From NCBI RefSeq assembly GCF_027563465.1, contig NZ_JAPFQA010000015.1, positions 61,145 through 125,144 on the forward strand: a DNA stretch of 64,000 nt, in the 5' to 3' direction. This document shows, piece after piece, positions 41,653 to 50,605 of this stretch (the first letter of the stretch is position 1; each line of letters starts with the position of its first letter). The notes beneath the pieces are model-generated. The model saw only the letters and a program-made list of their open reading frames with translations, searched no databases and had not been told where the DNA came from. The DNA is from Mesorhizobium qingshengii. GTDB lineage: Bacteria; Pseudomonadota; Alphaproteobacteria; Rhizobiales; Rhizobiaceae. A program made the translations under genes and the position numbers.

Positions 41653-42333
41653 GTGATCCCCTGGGTCCAGCTGGATTGCGCGAAGACGCCCGACGGCAGG
41701 CAGGAACTTCGCCTCAAGCGGCGCGGTTCCGAATTCTCGATCATGCTGGGCACCAACGAGCTGATGAACAGCCGCCTCAGCGGCTCCGAGGAAGCGCTGG
41801 CAAAACTCTCCTGCCGGAAGATTGCCAGCCATCGGCAACCGAGAATCCTCATCGGCGGGCTTGGCATGGGATTCACGCTGCGCGCGGCACTCGCCGAGCT
41901 GGGCGGCGATGCCCAGATTGTTGTCGCCGAGTTGGTGCCAGCCGTCGTCGCCTGGGCACGCGGCCCGATGGCCGAAATGTTTGGCGGCTGTCTCGACGAT
42001 CCGCGCGTCACCGTCGAGGAGACCGATGTCGGGCAGCTGATACGGTCGCAGGCGTCGGGTTATGACGCCATCCTGCTCGATGTCGACAACGGCCCGGAAG
42101 GCATCGTCCACAAGTCCAATGACGCGCTTTACAGCCTGCAGGGCCTGGCTGCCGCACGCACCGCCCTCAAGCCGGGCGGCGTGCTGGCCGTGTGGTCTCA
42201 AGGGTCGGACAGTGGCTTCGCGCGGCGGCTGAAGCAGGCGGGGTTCGCGGTCGAGGAGGTCAACACGCGCGCCAACGGCAAGCGTGGCGCGCGTCATGTC
42301 ATCTGGATCGCCACCAACGGCTCCCGGCCCTGA
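41653..42333 (+). CDS. Spermidine synthase-like/class I methyltransferase-fold protein
   Basis: This 226 aa Rossmann-fold protein has the SAM-binding glycine motif ILIGGLGMGFTLRAALAEL near 65-83, an acidic residue at the end of the next strand in VVAELVPAVVAWARG near 89-103, and the motif YDAILLDVDNGPEGIVHKSND near 137-157 that is seen in spermidine synthase-like proteins. The start is GTG. It follows yhhQ by 22 bases, so it may be cotranscribed. The substrate is unknown; the family is often annotated as a spermidine synthase without proof. Confidence 0.8.
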   Translation: MIPWVQLDCAKTPDGRQELRLKRRGSEFSIMLGTNELMNSRLSGSEEALAKLSCRKIASHRQPRILIGGLGMGFTLRAALAELGGDAQIVVAELVPAVVAWARGPMAEMFGGCLDDPRVTVEETDVGQLIRSQASGYDAILLDVDNGPEGIVHKSNDALYSLQGLAAARTALKPGGVLAVWSQGSDSGFARRLKQAGFAVEEVNTRANGKRGARHVIWIATNGSRP

Positions 42334-42374
42334 CGGGAAGCCGGCAGCGGACCGGCCGCAGGCGGTGTTCAGGT

Positions 42375-42860
42375 CTAATTCGACTTCCGAAGTTCCGCGG
42401 CGAGGGCCTCCAACAGCCCGCGCGTCCCCTCTTCCCGCCCCTTCGCGGAATCGACACCGTCGAAAAACGCACCCTGCTCGGTGTAGGTCAGCCGCGTGCC
42501 GTTGCCCGAAGGCGTCAGCTCGACGGTGGTGAGCGATGCCGACATTGGCTGCGGCCCGATTGCCATCCGGTAGGAAAACACGATGCGCTGGCCGGGAACG
42601 ATGTCCTGGAACTGCGCGTCGAGCCTGACCTCCGGTCCGCCGGCATAGCTGAAGCGCGACACCTCGCCACCGCCGACGCGAAAATCGAAGCTGAATTCGG
42701 CGATCGCAAAGCCATCGCCTTCGACCCGCCAGCGCCGCACCGTCGCCTTGTCGGCGAAGGCATGGAAGACGCGTTCGGGGGATTGCGGATAGGTCCGCTC
42801 GATGGTGAAGGTGGAGTGGATGACGGAAGGCTCGTCTTTCACGGGGGCGATCTGGTTCAT
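42375..42860 (-). CDS. SRPBCC/AHSA1-family protein
   Basis: This 161 aa START-like protein has the AHSA1 pattern: FTIERTYPQSPERVFHAFAD near 17-36, KATVRRWRVEGDGF near 37-50, FDFRVGGGEVSRF near 58-70 and the C-terminal TRLTYTEQGAFFDGVD near 125-140. Members bind hydrophobic ligands or act with Hsp90; this one is not characterised. It overlaps the upstream ArsR gene by four bases, forming the common ArsR-AHSA1 operon. Confidence 0.9.
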   Translation of the reverse strand: MNQIAPVKDEPSVIHSTFTIERTYPQSPERVFHAFADKATVRRWRVEGDGFAIAEFSFDFRVGGGEVSRFSYAGGPEVRLDAQFQDIVPGQRIVFSYRMAIGPQPMSASLTTVELTPSGNGTRLTYTEQGAFFDGVDSAKGREEGTRGLLEALAAELRKSN

Positions 42861-43225
42861 GTCTGTTCGTCCTTTTCCTGATCTTGAACTTTCGGGGGCG
42901 ATTGATCCGGCTCGGCCAGAATCTGGCCGAGCCGGTCGAGGTGCCGTTCCGCCGGTATGCGGCGTTCCGTGATCCAGTCGGCGAGCGGAGCGAGCCCGCC
43001 CGGCTCGATCCGGCAGGTGCGCACCCGCCCGATCTTTTCGCTGCGGATCAGCCCGCAGGCCTCCAGCGTTTGCAGATGCTGCAGCACGGCGGCGAACGTC
43101 ATGCCGAACGGCTCCGCCAACTGGCTGACGGTGGCCGGTCCGCGGCTCAACCTTTCCAGGATCTGCCGGCGTGTCGGCTCGACAAGGGCGCGAAGGATGC
43201 TGTCGATCTTGGAATGGTTAAGCAT
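42857..43225 (-). CDS. ArsR-family regulator of the AHSA1 operon
   Basis: This 122 aa winged-helix protein starts MLNHSKIDSILRALVEPTRR, with the helix-turn-helix PATVSQLAEPFGMTFAAVLQHL near 31-52 and the wing RSEKIGRVRTCRIEPGGL near 63-80. The C-terminal DWITERRIPAERHLDRLGQIL is typical of ArsR proteins paired with SRPBCC proteins. ATG 43225 fits the family length; an earlier start (43261) is possible. It is translationally coupled to the AHSA1 gene. The 247 bases upstream hold a large palindromic repeat. Confidence 0.9.
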   Translation of the reverse strand: MLNHSKIDSILRALVEPTRRQILERLSRGPATVSQLAEPFGMTFAAVLQHLQTLEACGLIRSEKIGRVRTCRIEPGGLAPLADWITERRIPAERHLDRLGQILAEPDQSPPKVQDQEKDEQT

Positions 43226-43308
43226 GGACTTGAGTATTGATCCTTCAGCGCCAATTGTCAAGTCGACACTAAAGTATTTTGGCGCGTGAATCGGGTGATG
43301 AACGGTCG

Positions 43309-43404
43309 ACCCCCACTCCGTCGAGCTGCGTTCGCCAAATCAGACCCCCTTCCTCTCCCTCCAGAGGGGGAGAGGGGCGCTGCGAAGCAGCGACGGAGTG
43401 GGGG
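43309..43404. repeat. Large nested palindromic repeat element, family C
   Basis: The outer arms ccccactccgtcgagctgcg and cgaagcagcgacggagtggg are imperfect reverse complements (43310-43335 with 43379-43403), and an inner palindrome cctctccctc/gagggggagagg lies between them. The whole region could fold into one hairpin of about 95 bases. It sits between the ArsR start and the 3' end of the phytase-like gene, and resembles dispersed repeats common in Mesorhizobium. Confidence 0.7.
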
Positions 43405-43472
43405 GAAGGCGTCGGTCAAATCGAACCCGCCGTTAAAAGCCCTCAACTTCAGGTTCGCAGCTGGAGCGCCAC

Positions 43473-44489
43473 TCAATCCTGATGCAGAATAAATTCCAGA
43501 TAGAGGTTGCGCTGCAGGATCGAGTGGTTGTCGTCGGAAACCAGCGACACCATCAGCGCGCCGTCGTCGCGGGTCCAGACGTCTAGCCCTTCCATATTGT
43601 CGATCTGGTATCCCATGTCGGCTTCCAGCAGCACCGGCCCGTCGGCGACGGCACCCTTCTCGACGCTCTCGCCATGGATGCGCCGCAGCCGCATCTTGAC
43701 GCCGGAAGCCATCGAAAAGCTGCGCTCCAGGAGCAGCAGATCGCCGTCCGGCAGGAAGGCGCCATCGGTGATGTCGAAATCGCCGTTGCGCTTGACGGTG
43801 AAGACGCCCTTGTGTGGCCCTTCGATGATGGCGGCATAGATGTTGCCGGACTTGTCCAGGCTCTTCTCCGACACCACCACCAGCCCGCCCTGATGCTGGC
43901 CGCTGGCACTGGCATGGGTGACGGTCTCGAAGCCGCGATTCTGGCGCAGCTCCCGTGCCGGCACCAGGAAATCCAGCTGCTTGAACGGCGCCTTCATATC
44001 CGCGGGGTCGATCTTGAACTGGGCGACGCGGTGATTGCGCTCGAAGCCGACGGTGGCGATGCCGTCCTTGACCGCGAGGCCTTCTGCGTCGACTTCCCAT
44101 TTCTTGTCGATCGGCTGGCCTGATCCGTCGACCATCTGCTGCATATGGAAATTCCGGATGCCGACCGGTCGCCTGTCGGCGTCGCGGACCACCGTACCGA
44201 AGAACCAGAAGCCGGTGTCGGCCACTCCGACGAAATCGCCGCCGGCTTTCAGAAAGCGGAGCGCCGACAGCGCACCGAAGTCGCGCGACGGCGAGGTCAT
44301 CTCCAGCCCGCCGACGAATTCGAGCGGTCCGAACTGCCTGTCGGCACGGCCAATCTGGAATTCGGTGATCGGGCGAGCCGAGATTTCGATCGGTTCGACC
44401 GCGGCCGGACCGGCCGAACCGCCAGGCGCCATCGCCAAAAGCGTGACGAGGCTCAAGGCGAAAAAGCGTAGGCTGGCGCCGCCCCTCAT
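43473..44489 (-). CDS. Esterase-like/phytase-family exported protein
   Basis: This 338 aa protein has a signal peptide (about residues 1-26, SLVTLLAMAPGGSAG) and a beta-propeller-like domain matching the 'esterase-like activity of phytase' group. Blocks include LEFVGGLEMTSPSRDFGALS near 55-74, VGVADTGFWFFGTVVRDADR, FERNHRVAQFKID near 148 and the repeated PDGDLLLLERSF and GALMVSLVSDDNHS. The last residues are NLYLEFILHQD. The start codon and first codons (MRGG) lie in a repeat element, so the native start may be nearby. It lies between rpmB-side genes and cobT. Confidence 0.82.
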   Translation of the reverse strand: MRGGASLRFFALSLVTLLAMAPGGSAGPAAVEPIEISARPITEFQIGRADRQFGPLEFVGGLEMTSPSRDFGALSALRFLKAGGDFVGVADTGFWFFGTVVRDADRRPVGIRNFHMQQMVDGSGQPIDKKWEVDAEGLAVKDGIATVGFERNHRVAQFKIDPADMKAPFKQLDFLVPARELRQNRGFETVTHASASGQHQGGLVVVSEKSLDKSGNIYAAIIEGPHKGVFTVKRNGDFDITDGAFLPDGDLLLLERSFSMASGVKMRLRRIHGESVEKGAVADGPVLLEADMGYQIDNMEGLDVWTRDDGALMVSLVSDDNHSILQRNLYLEFILHQD

Positions 44490-44648
44490 CCGGCTGCCGC
44501 CACCTTCTCCCCGTGAAGAACGGGGAGAAGACCGCTGGCCTCGGCACTATCTTTGAAACGCTGACAGATAGCGAAATCGAGGATGAAATCGCCCCTCTCC
44601 CCGTTCTTCACGGGGAGAGGGTGCCAGCAGGCAGGTGAGGGGCGGCGC
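44478..44648. repeat. Pair of inverted palindromic repeats, family D
   Basis: The left copy (about 44480-44531) reads gcccctcatccggctgccgc, caccttctccccgtgaagaa, cggggagaag, and the right copy (44590-44648) is its near reverse complement, ending ggtgaggggcggc. Each copy also carries its own hairpin (cttctcccc/ggggagaag and ctctcccc/ggggagag). They flank about 58 bases of unique sequence, like a small inverted-repeat-bounded element. The left copy reaches into the 5' end of the phytase-like gene. Confidence 0.75.
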
Positions 44649-44676
44649 GGCGATCCAGTCTTCTGAAAAACCGCCG

Positions 44677-46575
44677 TCACGAGGCGCGCCGCATGCCGCC
44701 GCGCCGCGTGTCGCGCGCGCTTTCCTCGGCGAACAGCGAAGCCAGTTGCTCGGTCATGGCGCCGGCCAGTTCCTCGGCATCGACGATGGTGACAGCGCGC
44801 CTGTAATAGCGCGTGACGTCATGGCCGATGCCGATGGCCAGCAATTCGACCGGCGAGCGCGTCTCGATCAGCTCGATGACGGCGCGCAGATGGCGCTCGA
44901 GATAATTGCCCGGATTGACCGACAGCGTCGAATCGTCGACCGGCGCGCCGTCCGAGATCATCATCAGGATCTTGCGCTGTTCCGGCCGGGCGATCAGCCG
45001 ACTGTGCGCCCACAGCAGTGCCTCGCCGTCGATGTTTTCCTTGAGCAGGCCCTCGCGCATCATCAGGCCGAGGTTGCGCCGTGCCCGCCGCCACGGATGG
45101 TCGGCCGACTTGTAGATGATGTGGCGCAGGTCGTTGAGGCGCCCGGGATTCGGCGGCTTGCCGTCCTTCAACCATTTCTCGCGCGCCTGCCCGCCCTTCC
45201 AGGCCCGGGTGGTGAAGCCGAGGATCTCGACCGAGACGCCGCAGCGCTCCAGCGTGCGCGCCAGGATGTCGGCGCAGGTGGCCGCGACCGTGATCGGCCG
45301 GCCACGCATCGAGCCGGAATTGTCGAGCACCAGCGTCACCACCGTGTCGCGGAACTTGGTGTCGCGCTCCTGCTTGAAGGAGAGCGGCTGCATCGGGTCA
45401 ATGACGACGCGCACCAGCCGTGCCGGGTCGAGATAGCCTTCTTCCAGGTCGAAATCCCAGGACCGGTTCTGTTGCGCCATCAGCCGGCGCTGCAGCCGGT
45501 TGGCCAGCCGCCCGACGACGCCGGACAGATTGGCAAGCTGCTTGTCGAGGAAGGCGCGCAGCCGGTCGAGCTCTTCTTCTTCGCACAGCTCCTCGGCGCC
45601 GACCGTCTCGTCGAAGGCGGATGTGAAGACCTTGTAGTCGATTTCCTTCGGCAGATTGGCGAAGGGATTGTCGTTGCGGCGTGCCTCGCCGGGCGTCTCG
45701 GCATCCGCATCGTCATCGTCGGACAGATCGTCGGCGGTGGCGTCGGACGCCTCCGTCTCGGCAGACTGCTCGTCATCGGCCGAAGCCTCGGCATCCTCGG
45801 ACTGCGACTGCTCGGAGCCGGAATCCTCCTCGCCGCCTTCCTCGCTTTGCTCCTCGCCTTGCGGCTGGTTGTCGTCATTGTCGTCGGAGTCTTCCGTCTC
45901 CTGGTCGTCGCCGAGTTCCTCGGCCATTTCCATGGAAGCGAGCATCTCGCGCACGACGCGGGCGAAGGCCTGCTGGTCGTCGAGCTTGGCTGAAAGTCCG
46001 TCGAGGTCGGCCTTGGCCTTTTCCTCGACCCAGGGGCGCCAGAGCTCGACCAGCCGCTCGCCGCTCTTCGGGATCGGGCGGCCTGTCAGCTTCTCGCGCA
46101 CCATCAGCGCCAGCGCTTCCTCGATCGGCGCGTCGGCCTTGTCCTTGACGTCGACCAGATTGGCCTTGGCGTATTTGTCCTCCAGCATCGAGCCGATATT
46201 GTCGGCCACACCCTGCATGGCGCGGCTGCCGATCGCCTCGACGCGGGCCTGTTCTACCGCGTCATAGATGGCGCGGGCCTGCTTGCCTTCCGGCGCCAGC
46301 TTGGTGTGGATGCGCACATCGTGGCAGGCGCGTTTCAGCGCCATGGAATCGCCGAGACCGCGGGTGATGGCGATGTCGGTCTTCGACGCCTTCTTTGGCA
46401 GTTCCGGCAAGCGGGCGCGGCTGCCGGCGAGTGCGGGCCTGTCCTTGGCGAAGCCGACTTCCAGCTCCTTGTCGCCAGCGATGGCGCGCATGCAGACGGT
46501 GACGGCGCGCTTGAAGCTGTCGGCTTCAGAACCCGTCTTCGACTTGTTGCGCGTGTTGTCGCCCGGACCCGCCAT
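44677..46575 (-). CDS. cobT: Aerobic cobaltochelatase subunit CobT
   Basis: This is the von Willebrand-like subunit of the CobNST complex, which inserts cobalt into hydrogenobyrinate diamide in aerobic vitamin B12 synthesis. It has 632 aa. The N-terminal helical domain (1-210) contains GLGDSMALKRACHDVRIHTK near 70-90; a very acidic Asp/Glu/Ser linker spans about 215-300; the C-terminal vWA domain has the metal-site motif LVLDNSGSMRG near 413-423 and ILMMISDGAPVDDS near 545-558. It lies 61 bases downstream of cobS, in the conserved cobS-cobT order. Confidence 0.96.
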   Translation of the reverse strand: MAGPGDNTRNKSKTGSEADSFKRAVTVCMRAIAGDKELEVGFAKDRPALAGSRARLPELPKKASKTDIAITRGLGDSMALKRACHDVRIHTKLAPEGKQARAIYDAVEQARVEAIGSRAMQGVADNIGSMLEDKYAKANLVDVKDKADAPIEEALALMVREKLTGRPIPKSGERLVELWRPWVEEKAKADLDGLSAKLDDQQAFARVVREMLASMEMAEELGDDQETEDSDDNDDNQPQGEEQSEEGGEEDSGSEQSQSEDAEASADDEQSAETEASDATADDLSDDDDADAETPGEARRNDNPFANLPKEIDYKVFTSAFDETVGAEELCEEEELDRLRAFLDKQLANLSGVVGRLANRLQRRLMAQQNRSWDFDLEEGYLDPARLVRVVIDPMQPLSFKQERDTKFRDTVVTLVLDNSGSMRGRPITVAATCADILARTLERCGVSVEILGFTTRAWKGGQAREKWLKDGKPPNPGRLNDLRHIIYKSADHPWRRARRNLGLMMREGLLKENIDGEALLWAHSRLIARPEQRKILMMISDGAPVDDSTLSVNPGNYLERHLRAVIELIETRSPVELLAIGIGHDVTRYYRRAVTIVDAEELAGAMTEQLASLFAEESARDTRRGGMRRAS

Positions 46576-46636
46576 CGATTATTCCCTGGAGCAGGATGTT
46601 GCCGGACAAGTCATATGACCTTCCGGCATCGCGCTC

Positions 46637-47623
46637 TTAGCCCAGCACGACGTTGGCGGCACTCTCCGGCAGATCCTCGCCGAAGGCACGCTGGTAGAAC
46701 TCGGCCACCACCGAGCGCTCGAGCTCGTCGCACTTGTTGAGGAAGGTCAGCCGGAACGCCATGCCGATATTGCCGAAGATCTCGGCATTCTCGGCCCAGG
46801 TGATGACCGTACGCGGGCTCATCACCGTCGACAAATCGCCATTGATGAAGGCCGAGCGCGTCATGTCGGCGACGCGCACCATCTTGTTGACGATGTCCTT
46901 GCCCTTGCCGTCGCGATAGTGCTTGGCCTTGGCCAGCACGATGGCGACTTCATTGTCGTGCGGCAGATAGTTCAGCGTGGTGACGATCGACCAGCGGTCC
47001 ATCTGCGCCTGGTTGATCTGCTGGGTGCCGTGATAGAGGCCGGTGGTGTCGCCCAACCCGACCGTGTTGGCGGTCGAGAACAGCCGGAAGGCCGGATGCG
47101 GGCGGATGACCCGGCTCTGGTCGAGCAGCGTCAGCCGGCCCGACGATTCCAGCACGCGCTGGATGACGAACATCACGTCGGGGCGACCGGCGTCATACTC
47201 GTCGAAGCACAGCGCGACATTGTGCTGATAGGCCCAGGGCAGGATGCCGTCGCGGAATTCGGTGATCTGCAAGCCGTCCTTGACGACGATCGCGTCCTTG
47301 CCGACGAGATCGATGCGGCTGACATGGCTGTCGAGGTTGACGCGCACGCAAGGCCAGTTGAGACGGGCGGCGACCTGTTCGATATGGGTCGACTTGCCGG
47401 TGCCGTGATAGCCCGACACCATGACGCGGCGGTTGTAGGCAAAGCCCGCCAGGATCGCCATGGTCGTGTTCTTGTCGAACAGATAGTCCGGATCGATGTC
47501 GGGCACATGTTCGCTGGTCGCCGAATAGGCCGGCACCACCATCTTGGACTCGAAACCGAATTTTTCCTTCACCGACACCGTCGTGTCGGGCAGGTTGGCG
47601 ATGTCGCGATCGACCTTGTTCAT
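46637..47623 (-). CDS. cobS: Aerobic cobaltochelatase subunit CobS
   Basis: This AAA+ ATPase drives cobalt insertion together with CobT and CobN. It has 328 aa. Walker A GYHGTGKST is at 71-79, VNLDSHVSRIDLVGKDAIV near 92-110 follows and Walker B is in NVALCFDEYDAGRPDVMF near 136-153. FSTANTVGLGDTTGLYHGTQ near 188-207 holds the pre-sensor region. The start ATG 47623 (MNKVDRDIANLPDTTVSVKE) fits the family; the upstream ATG at 47668 adds an unrelated segment. CobN is not in the window. Confidence 0.96.
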   Translation of the reverse strand: MNKVDRDIANLPDTTVSVKEKFGFESKMVVPAYSATSEHVPDIDPDYLFDKNTTMAILAGFAYNRRVMVSGYHGTGKSTHIEQVAARLNWPCVRVNLDSHVSRIDLVGKDAIVVKDGLQITEFRDGILPWAYQHNVALCFDEYDAGRPDVMFVIQRVLESSGRLTLLDQSRVIRPHPAFRLFSTANTVGLGDTTGLYHGTQQINQAQMDRWSIVTTLNYLPHDNEVAIVLAKAKHYRDGKGKDIVNKMVRVADMTRSAFINGDLSTVMSPRTVITWAENAEIFGNIGMAFRLTFLNKCDELERSVVAEFYQRAFGEDLPESAANVVLG

Positions 47624-47746
47624 ATCTCTCAACGTCTCCACGGGCGAAAAGCCTGATTTCGCCGGCAATCGATTTTGTTCGGGGGCGGTCTTAGAGCCTT
47701 TTCCAATCTTATGAAAGTTGGAAAAATGCCCCGACCGAAAGGTCGC

Positions 47747-48376
47747 TCAGCACAGGCCCGCCTGTTTGAGCACGCGATAGGCCTGCAGCACATCGCGGAA
47801 CCGGTCTTCCGAACCTCTGTCGCCGCCATTCGCATCCGGATGGTGACGCTTCACCAGTTCCTTATAGCGCGCCTTGATCTCCTTGCCAGTCGCCTTTGTA
47901 TCAAGGCCAAGCGTTTCCAGCGCCTTGGCCTCAAGCGGCTTGGCCTTGCGCTCGCGCGCCTCGCGCGGATCCTTCGGCCCCTTGAACAGGTCGAAGGGGT
48001 CGCGCATGCGATTGTAGTAGCCGGCGCGGCCGGAACGCATCTGGGCCATATCGGGCGACGAACGCGTCGAGGCGCCGTTGACGCCCATTTTCCAGGTCGG
48101 CCGGTGGCCGGTCATCGCTTCCTTCTGGAAGCGCGCGACCTCGGTGTCCGGCACGCCGGAGAAATAATTGAAGCCCTTGTTGTACTCGCGCACATGGTCG
48201 AAGCAGAAGCGGAAATACTCGCCCTCCTTCATGCGCCCGACCGGCGCGCGATGGGTGCCCGCCTCCTTGCAGCCGTCCCACTGGCAGATCGGCGAATGCG
48301 ACTTCAGCTCCGCATCCTTCTCCGGGCGGATGCGAATCTTCTCGAAATATTTGGGGTACGGCTTCATTTCACCCAT
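47747..48376 (-). CDS. J-domain (DnaJ-like) protein
   Basis: This 209 aa protein has a C-terminal J domain (about residues 150-209) with the diagnostic HPD in KRHHPDANGGDRGS near 177. The N-terminal two thirds hold a conserved rhizobial region: CQWDGCKEAGTHRAPVGR near 32-49 with a Cys pair (possible metal site with CFDH near 58), and FYF-type GFNYFSGVPDTEV near 68-80. The J domain at the C-terminus is unusual and typical of this rhizobial group next to cobS. It may recruit DnaK to help assemble clients; the client is not known. bolA is divergent. Confidence 0.87.
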   Translation of the reverse strand: MGEMKPYPKYFEKIRIRPEKDAELKSHSPICQWDGCKEAGTHRAPVGRMKEGEYFRFCFDHVREYNKGFNYFSGVPDTEVARFQKEAMTGHRPTWKMGVNGASTRSSPDMAQMRSGRAGYYNRMRDPFDLFKGPKDPREARERKAKPLEAKALETLGLDTKATGKEIKARYKELVKRHHPDANGGDRGSEDRFRDVLQAYRVLKQAGLC

Positions 48377-48556
48377 TTATGGGGCGTTCGCAGATGCGAA
48401 ACAAGAATTGACATTTTCGCGATGATCGCCCTAACCGCTGAATCGCGGCATAAAGCGGGCGAATGGCGGATTTTGTTGCGTGGCAACGGCCTTGCCAAGA
48501 CCGATTCCGGTTTTATGGGCTGCTGCGCCAGCCATATGTGGTGAAGGGAGACGGCG

Positions 48557-48859
48557 ATGTCCATACAGGCGACCATGGAGGACAAGCTCAACAAGGCATT
48601 TTCGCCGGACCGGCTGGTCATCATCAACGAAAGCCATCTCCACGCCGGCCATCACCATTCCGGCTCCGACCATCACGGCACCTATGACGGCACCGGCGAG
48701 ACGCATTTTCGCGTCCGCGTCGTCGCTTCCGCCTTTGCCGGCATGAGCCGCATCGACCGTCACCGCGCCGTCAACGAGTTGCTTGCCGACGAACTGAAGG
48801 CCGGCGTGCATGCGTTGGCGATCGAACCGGCGGCTCCCGGCGAAAAGACCCGCTGGTAG
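48557..48859 (+). CDS. BolA-family protein
   Basis: This 100 aa BolA protein has the class II KH-like fold: MEDKLNKAFSPDRLVIINES near 7-26, then a His-rich loop HLHAGHHHSGSDHHGTY near 27-43, then GETHFRVRVVASAFAGMSRI near 47-66 and DRHRAVNELLADEL near 67-80, the BolA signature. BolA proteins pair with monothiol glutaredoxins to sense or traffic iron-sulfur clusters. The extra histidines may bind metal. It is divergent from the J-domain gene, the usual rhizobial order. Confidence 0.93.
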   Translation: MSIQATMEDKLNKAFSPDRLVIINESHLHAGHHHSGSDHHGTYDGTGETHFRVRVVASAFAGMSRIDRHRAVNELLADELKAGVHALAIEPAAPGEKTRW

Positions 48860-48888
48860 GCCAGGTCGCCCCTCGCCTTCCGCGGCGC

Positions 48889-50442
48889 TCAGAGCACCGC
48901 TTCGATGAGAAACGGCCCGCGCCGCGACAAGGCACTGTCCAGCAGCACGTCGAACCGTTTGCACGTTTCGGCGCGGGCCGCCTCCACGCCCATGCCCTTG
49001 GCCAGCAACACCCAGTCCAGCGCGGGATGGTCGAGGTCGAGCATGCGCCTGGCGTTCTCGCCGATCGCGCTAACGCCGACATTACGCATTTCGCCATGCA
49101 GGATCGCATAGGTCCTGTTGGAAAAGACGATCGTCACCACGTCGAGGTTTTCCCTCGCCTGCGTCCACAGCCCCTGCACCGTGTACATGCCGCTTCCGTC
49201 GGCCTCCAGGTTGATCACCTTGCGACCGGGACAAGCGATCGCCGCCCCTGTTGCCATCGGAATGCCTCCGCCGATCGATCCGCCCGTGCCCATCATGTAG
49301 TCGTGCGGCGCGGCAAAGGCCGACAGCGCGAAGAAACGCCGCGCCGAAGTGATCGCCTCATCACAGATGATCGCATCCGCGGGAAGCTTTCGCGCCACCG
49401 ACAACGCGATCGCATCTTCCGTCAGCTTGCCACTCGGCGTTGCCTCGTCTGGGAAAGCGGTGGCGACCACCGTTTGTTGCGACGGCTTTATGCCGAGCTC
49501 GTCGCGAAGGGCCTCCAGCGCCGCCTGCAGATCATCGCCATGGCCAGCCAGCGTCAGCACCTGGCAGCCCTCCCGAACGAGCCGCCCCGGTTTTCCCGGA
49601 TAGGCAAAGAAGGCAACCGGCTCCCTAGCGCCGACCAGGACCAGGACGTCGATATCCCTGAGCAGCGCCGTCGCCGCATCGACCGGATAGGGAATGCGGG
49701 TCGGCGCGACGCGCCCGCGCCCGCGCTGCATGCGCGCGATCAGGACCTCACTGAACAGGCGGACGTCGCAGGCTGTCGAGAGCTGCCCGGCAATTTCAAG
49801 CGCATCGGCCCGCGCCGCTCGACCGCGAACGATCATGCCGGCCCGCCCCGGAGCGGCACGGATCGCAGCCGCTACCTTTCGCACGGCGTTCATGTCCACG
49901 GCGGGCGGCGGCGCAAGCTTGACCTTGCCTGGCGGAACCGCGCCGACTTCGCCCCAGGCCGCATCCGCCGGCAGGATCAGGGTCGCTATGCCTGGAGGCG
50001 TCATCGCAGCGCGAAAGGCCGCCTTGGCTGCCGGCCCGACATCGGCCGGACCGTCGACGCGGCCGACCCAGTTCGACATTGGCGCCGCCAGGCTCTCGAT
50101 GTCGCTGGTCAGCGGAGCGTCGAGCGCCAGATGGTAGGAAGCGTGGTCGCCGACAATGTTGATCATCGGGCTCAAGGCGCGGCGGGCGTTGTGCATGTTG
50201 GCCAGGCCATTGGCCAAGCCCGGGCCGGTATGCAGCAGCGTCGCGGCGGGGCGTTCGGTCATGCGCGCATAGCCATCGGCGGCACCGGTCACGACACCTT
50301 CGAAGAGGCCAAGCACGCAACGCATCTCCGGCTTGCGGTCGAGCGCGGCAACGAAATGCATCTCGGAGGTGCCGGGATTGGCGAAGCAGACCGTCACATC
50401 ATTGGCCAGAAGCACGTCGCACAGGACATCGGCGCCATTCAT
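48889..50442 (-). CDS. Acetolactate synthase large subunit-like ThDP enzyme
   Basis: This 517 aa thiamine-diphosphate enzyme resembles the acetolactate synthase/benzoylformate decarboxylase group. The catalytic Glu is in LGLFEGVVTGAADGYARM near 47-64. The middle domain carries PILPAD-type sequence (TLILPADAAWGEV) and the C-terminal ThDP motif reads EADGSGMYTVQ, so the usual GDG is ADG; the rest of the motif, to FSNRTYAIL, is intact. The first Gly is often needed for diphosphate binding, so activity should be checked. The substrate is unknown. Start ATG 50442 (MNGADVLCDVLL) follows the family; upstream start candidates add a Cys-rich lead. It is convergent with bolA. Confidence 0.85.
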   Translation of the reverse strand: MNGADVLCDVLLANDVTVCFANPGTSEMHFVAALDRKPEMRCVLGLFEGVVTGAADGYARMTERPAATLLHTGPGLANGLANMHNARRALSPMINIVGDHASYHLALDAPLTSDIESLAAPMSNWVGRVDGPADVGPAAKAAFRAAMTPPGIATLILPADAAWGEVGAVPPGKVKLAPPPAVDMNAVRKVAAAIRAAPGRAGMIVRGRAARADALEIAGQLSTACDVRLFSEVLIARMQRGRGRVAPTRIPYPVDAATALLRDIDVLVLVGAREPVAFFAYPGKPGRLVREGCQVLTLAGHGDDLQAALEALRDELGIKPSQQTVVATAFPDEATPSGKLTEDAIALSVARKLPADAIICDEAITSARRFFALSAFAAPHDYMMGTGGSIGGGIPMATGAAIACPGRKVINLEADGSGMYTVQGLWTQARENLDVVTIVFSNRTYAILHGEMRNVGVSAIGENARRMLDLDHPALDWVLLAKGMGVEAARAETCKRFDVLLDSALSRRGPFLIEAVL

Positions 50443-50605
50443 GAAATTCTCCCCCGTCTGACGATTAGGAGCAATCCAGGAAAAGCGTGAAGCGGTCTTC
50501 CGTCCGGAATTGCGATGAAACAAACAGATGGAGCAATTGCACCCGCGGACGCCTGGGCGGCAATATCCCGCCGCCACCTTTGATCTGATCCAGTTCTTGT
50601 CCAGC

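Noticed and set aside
43258..44547. 429-residue minus-strand frame over the phytase-like gene
   Set aside because: It is shifted by one frame from the real gene, Arg-rich, and shows no motif; the true frame has a signal peptide and conserved blocks.
44677..48859. Cobalamin riboswitch for cobS-cobT
   Set aside because: No B12 box or matching structure was seen upstream of cobS.
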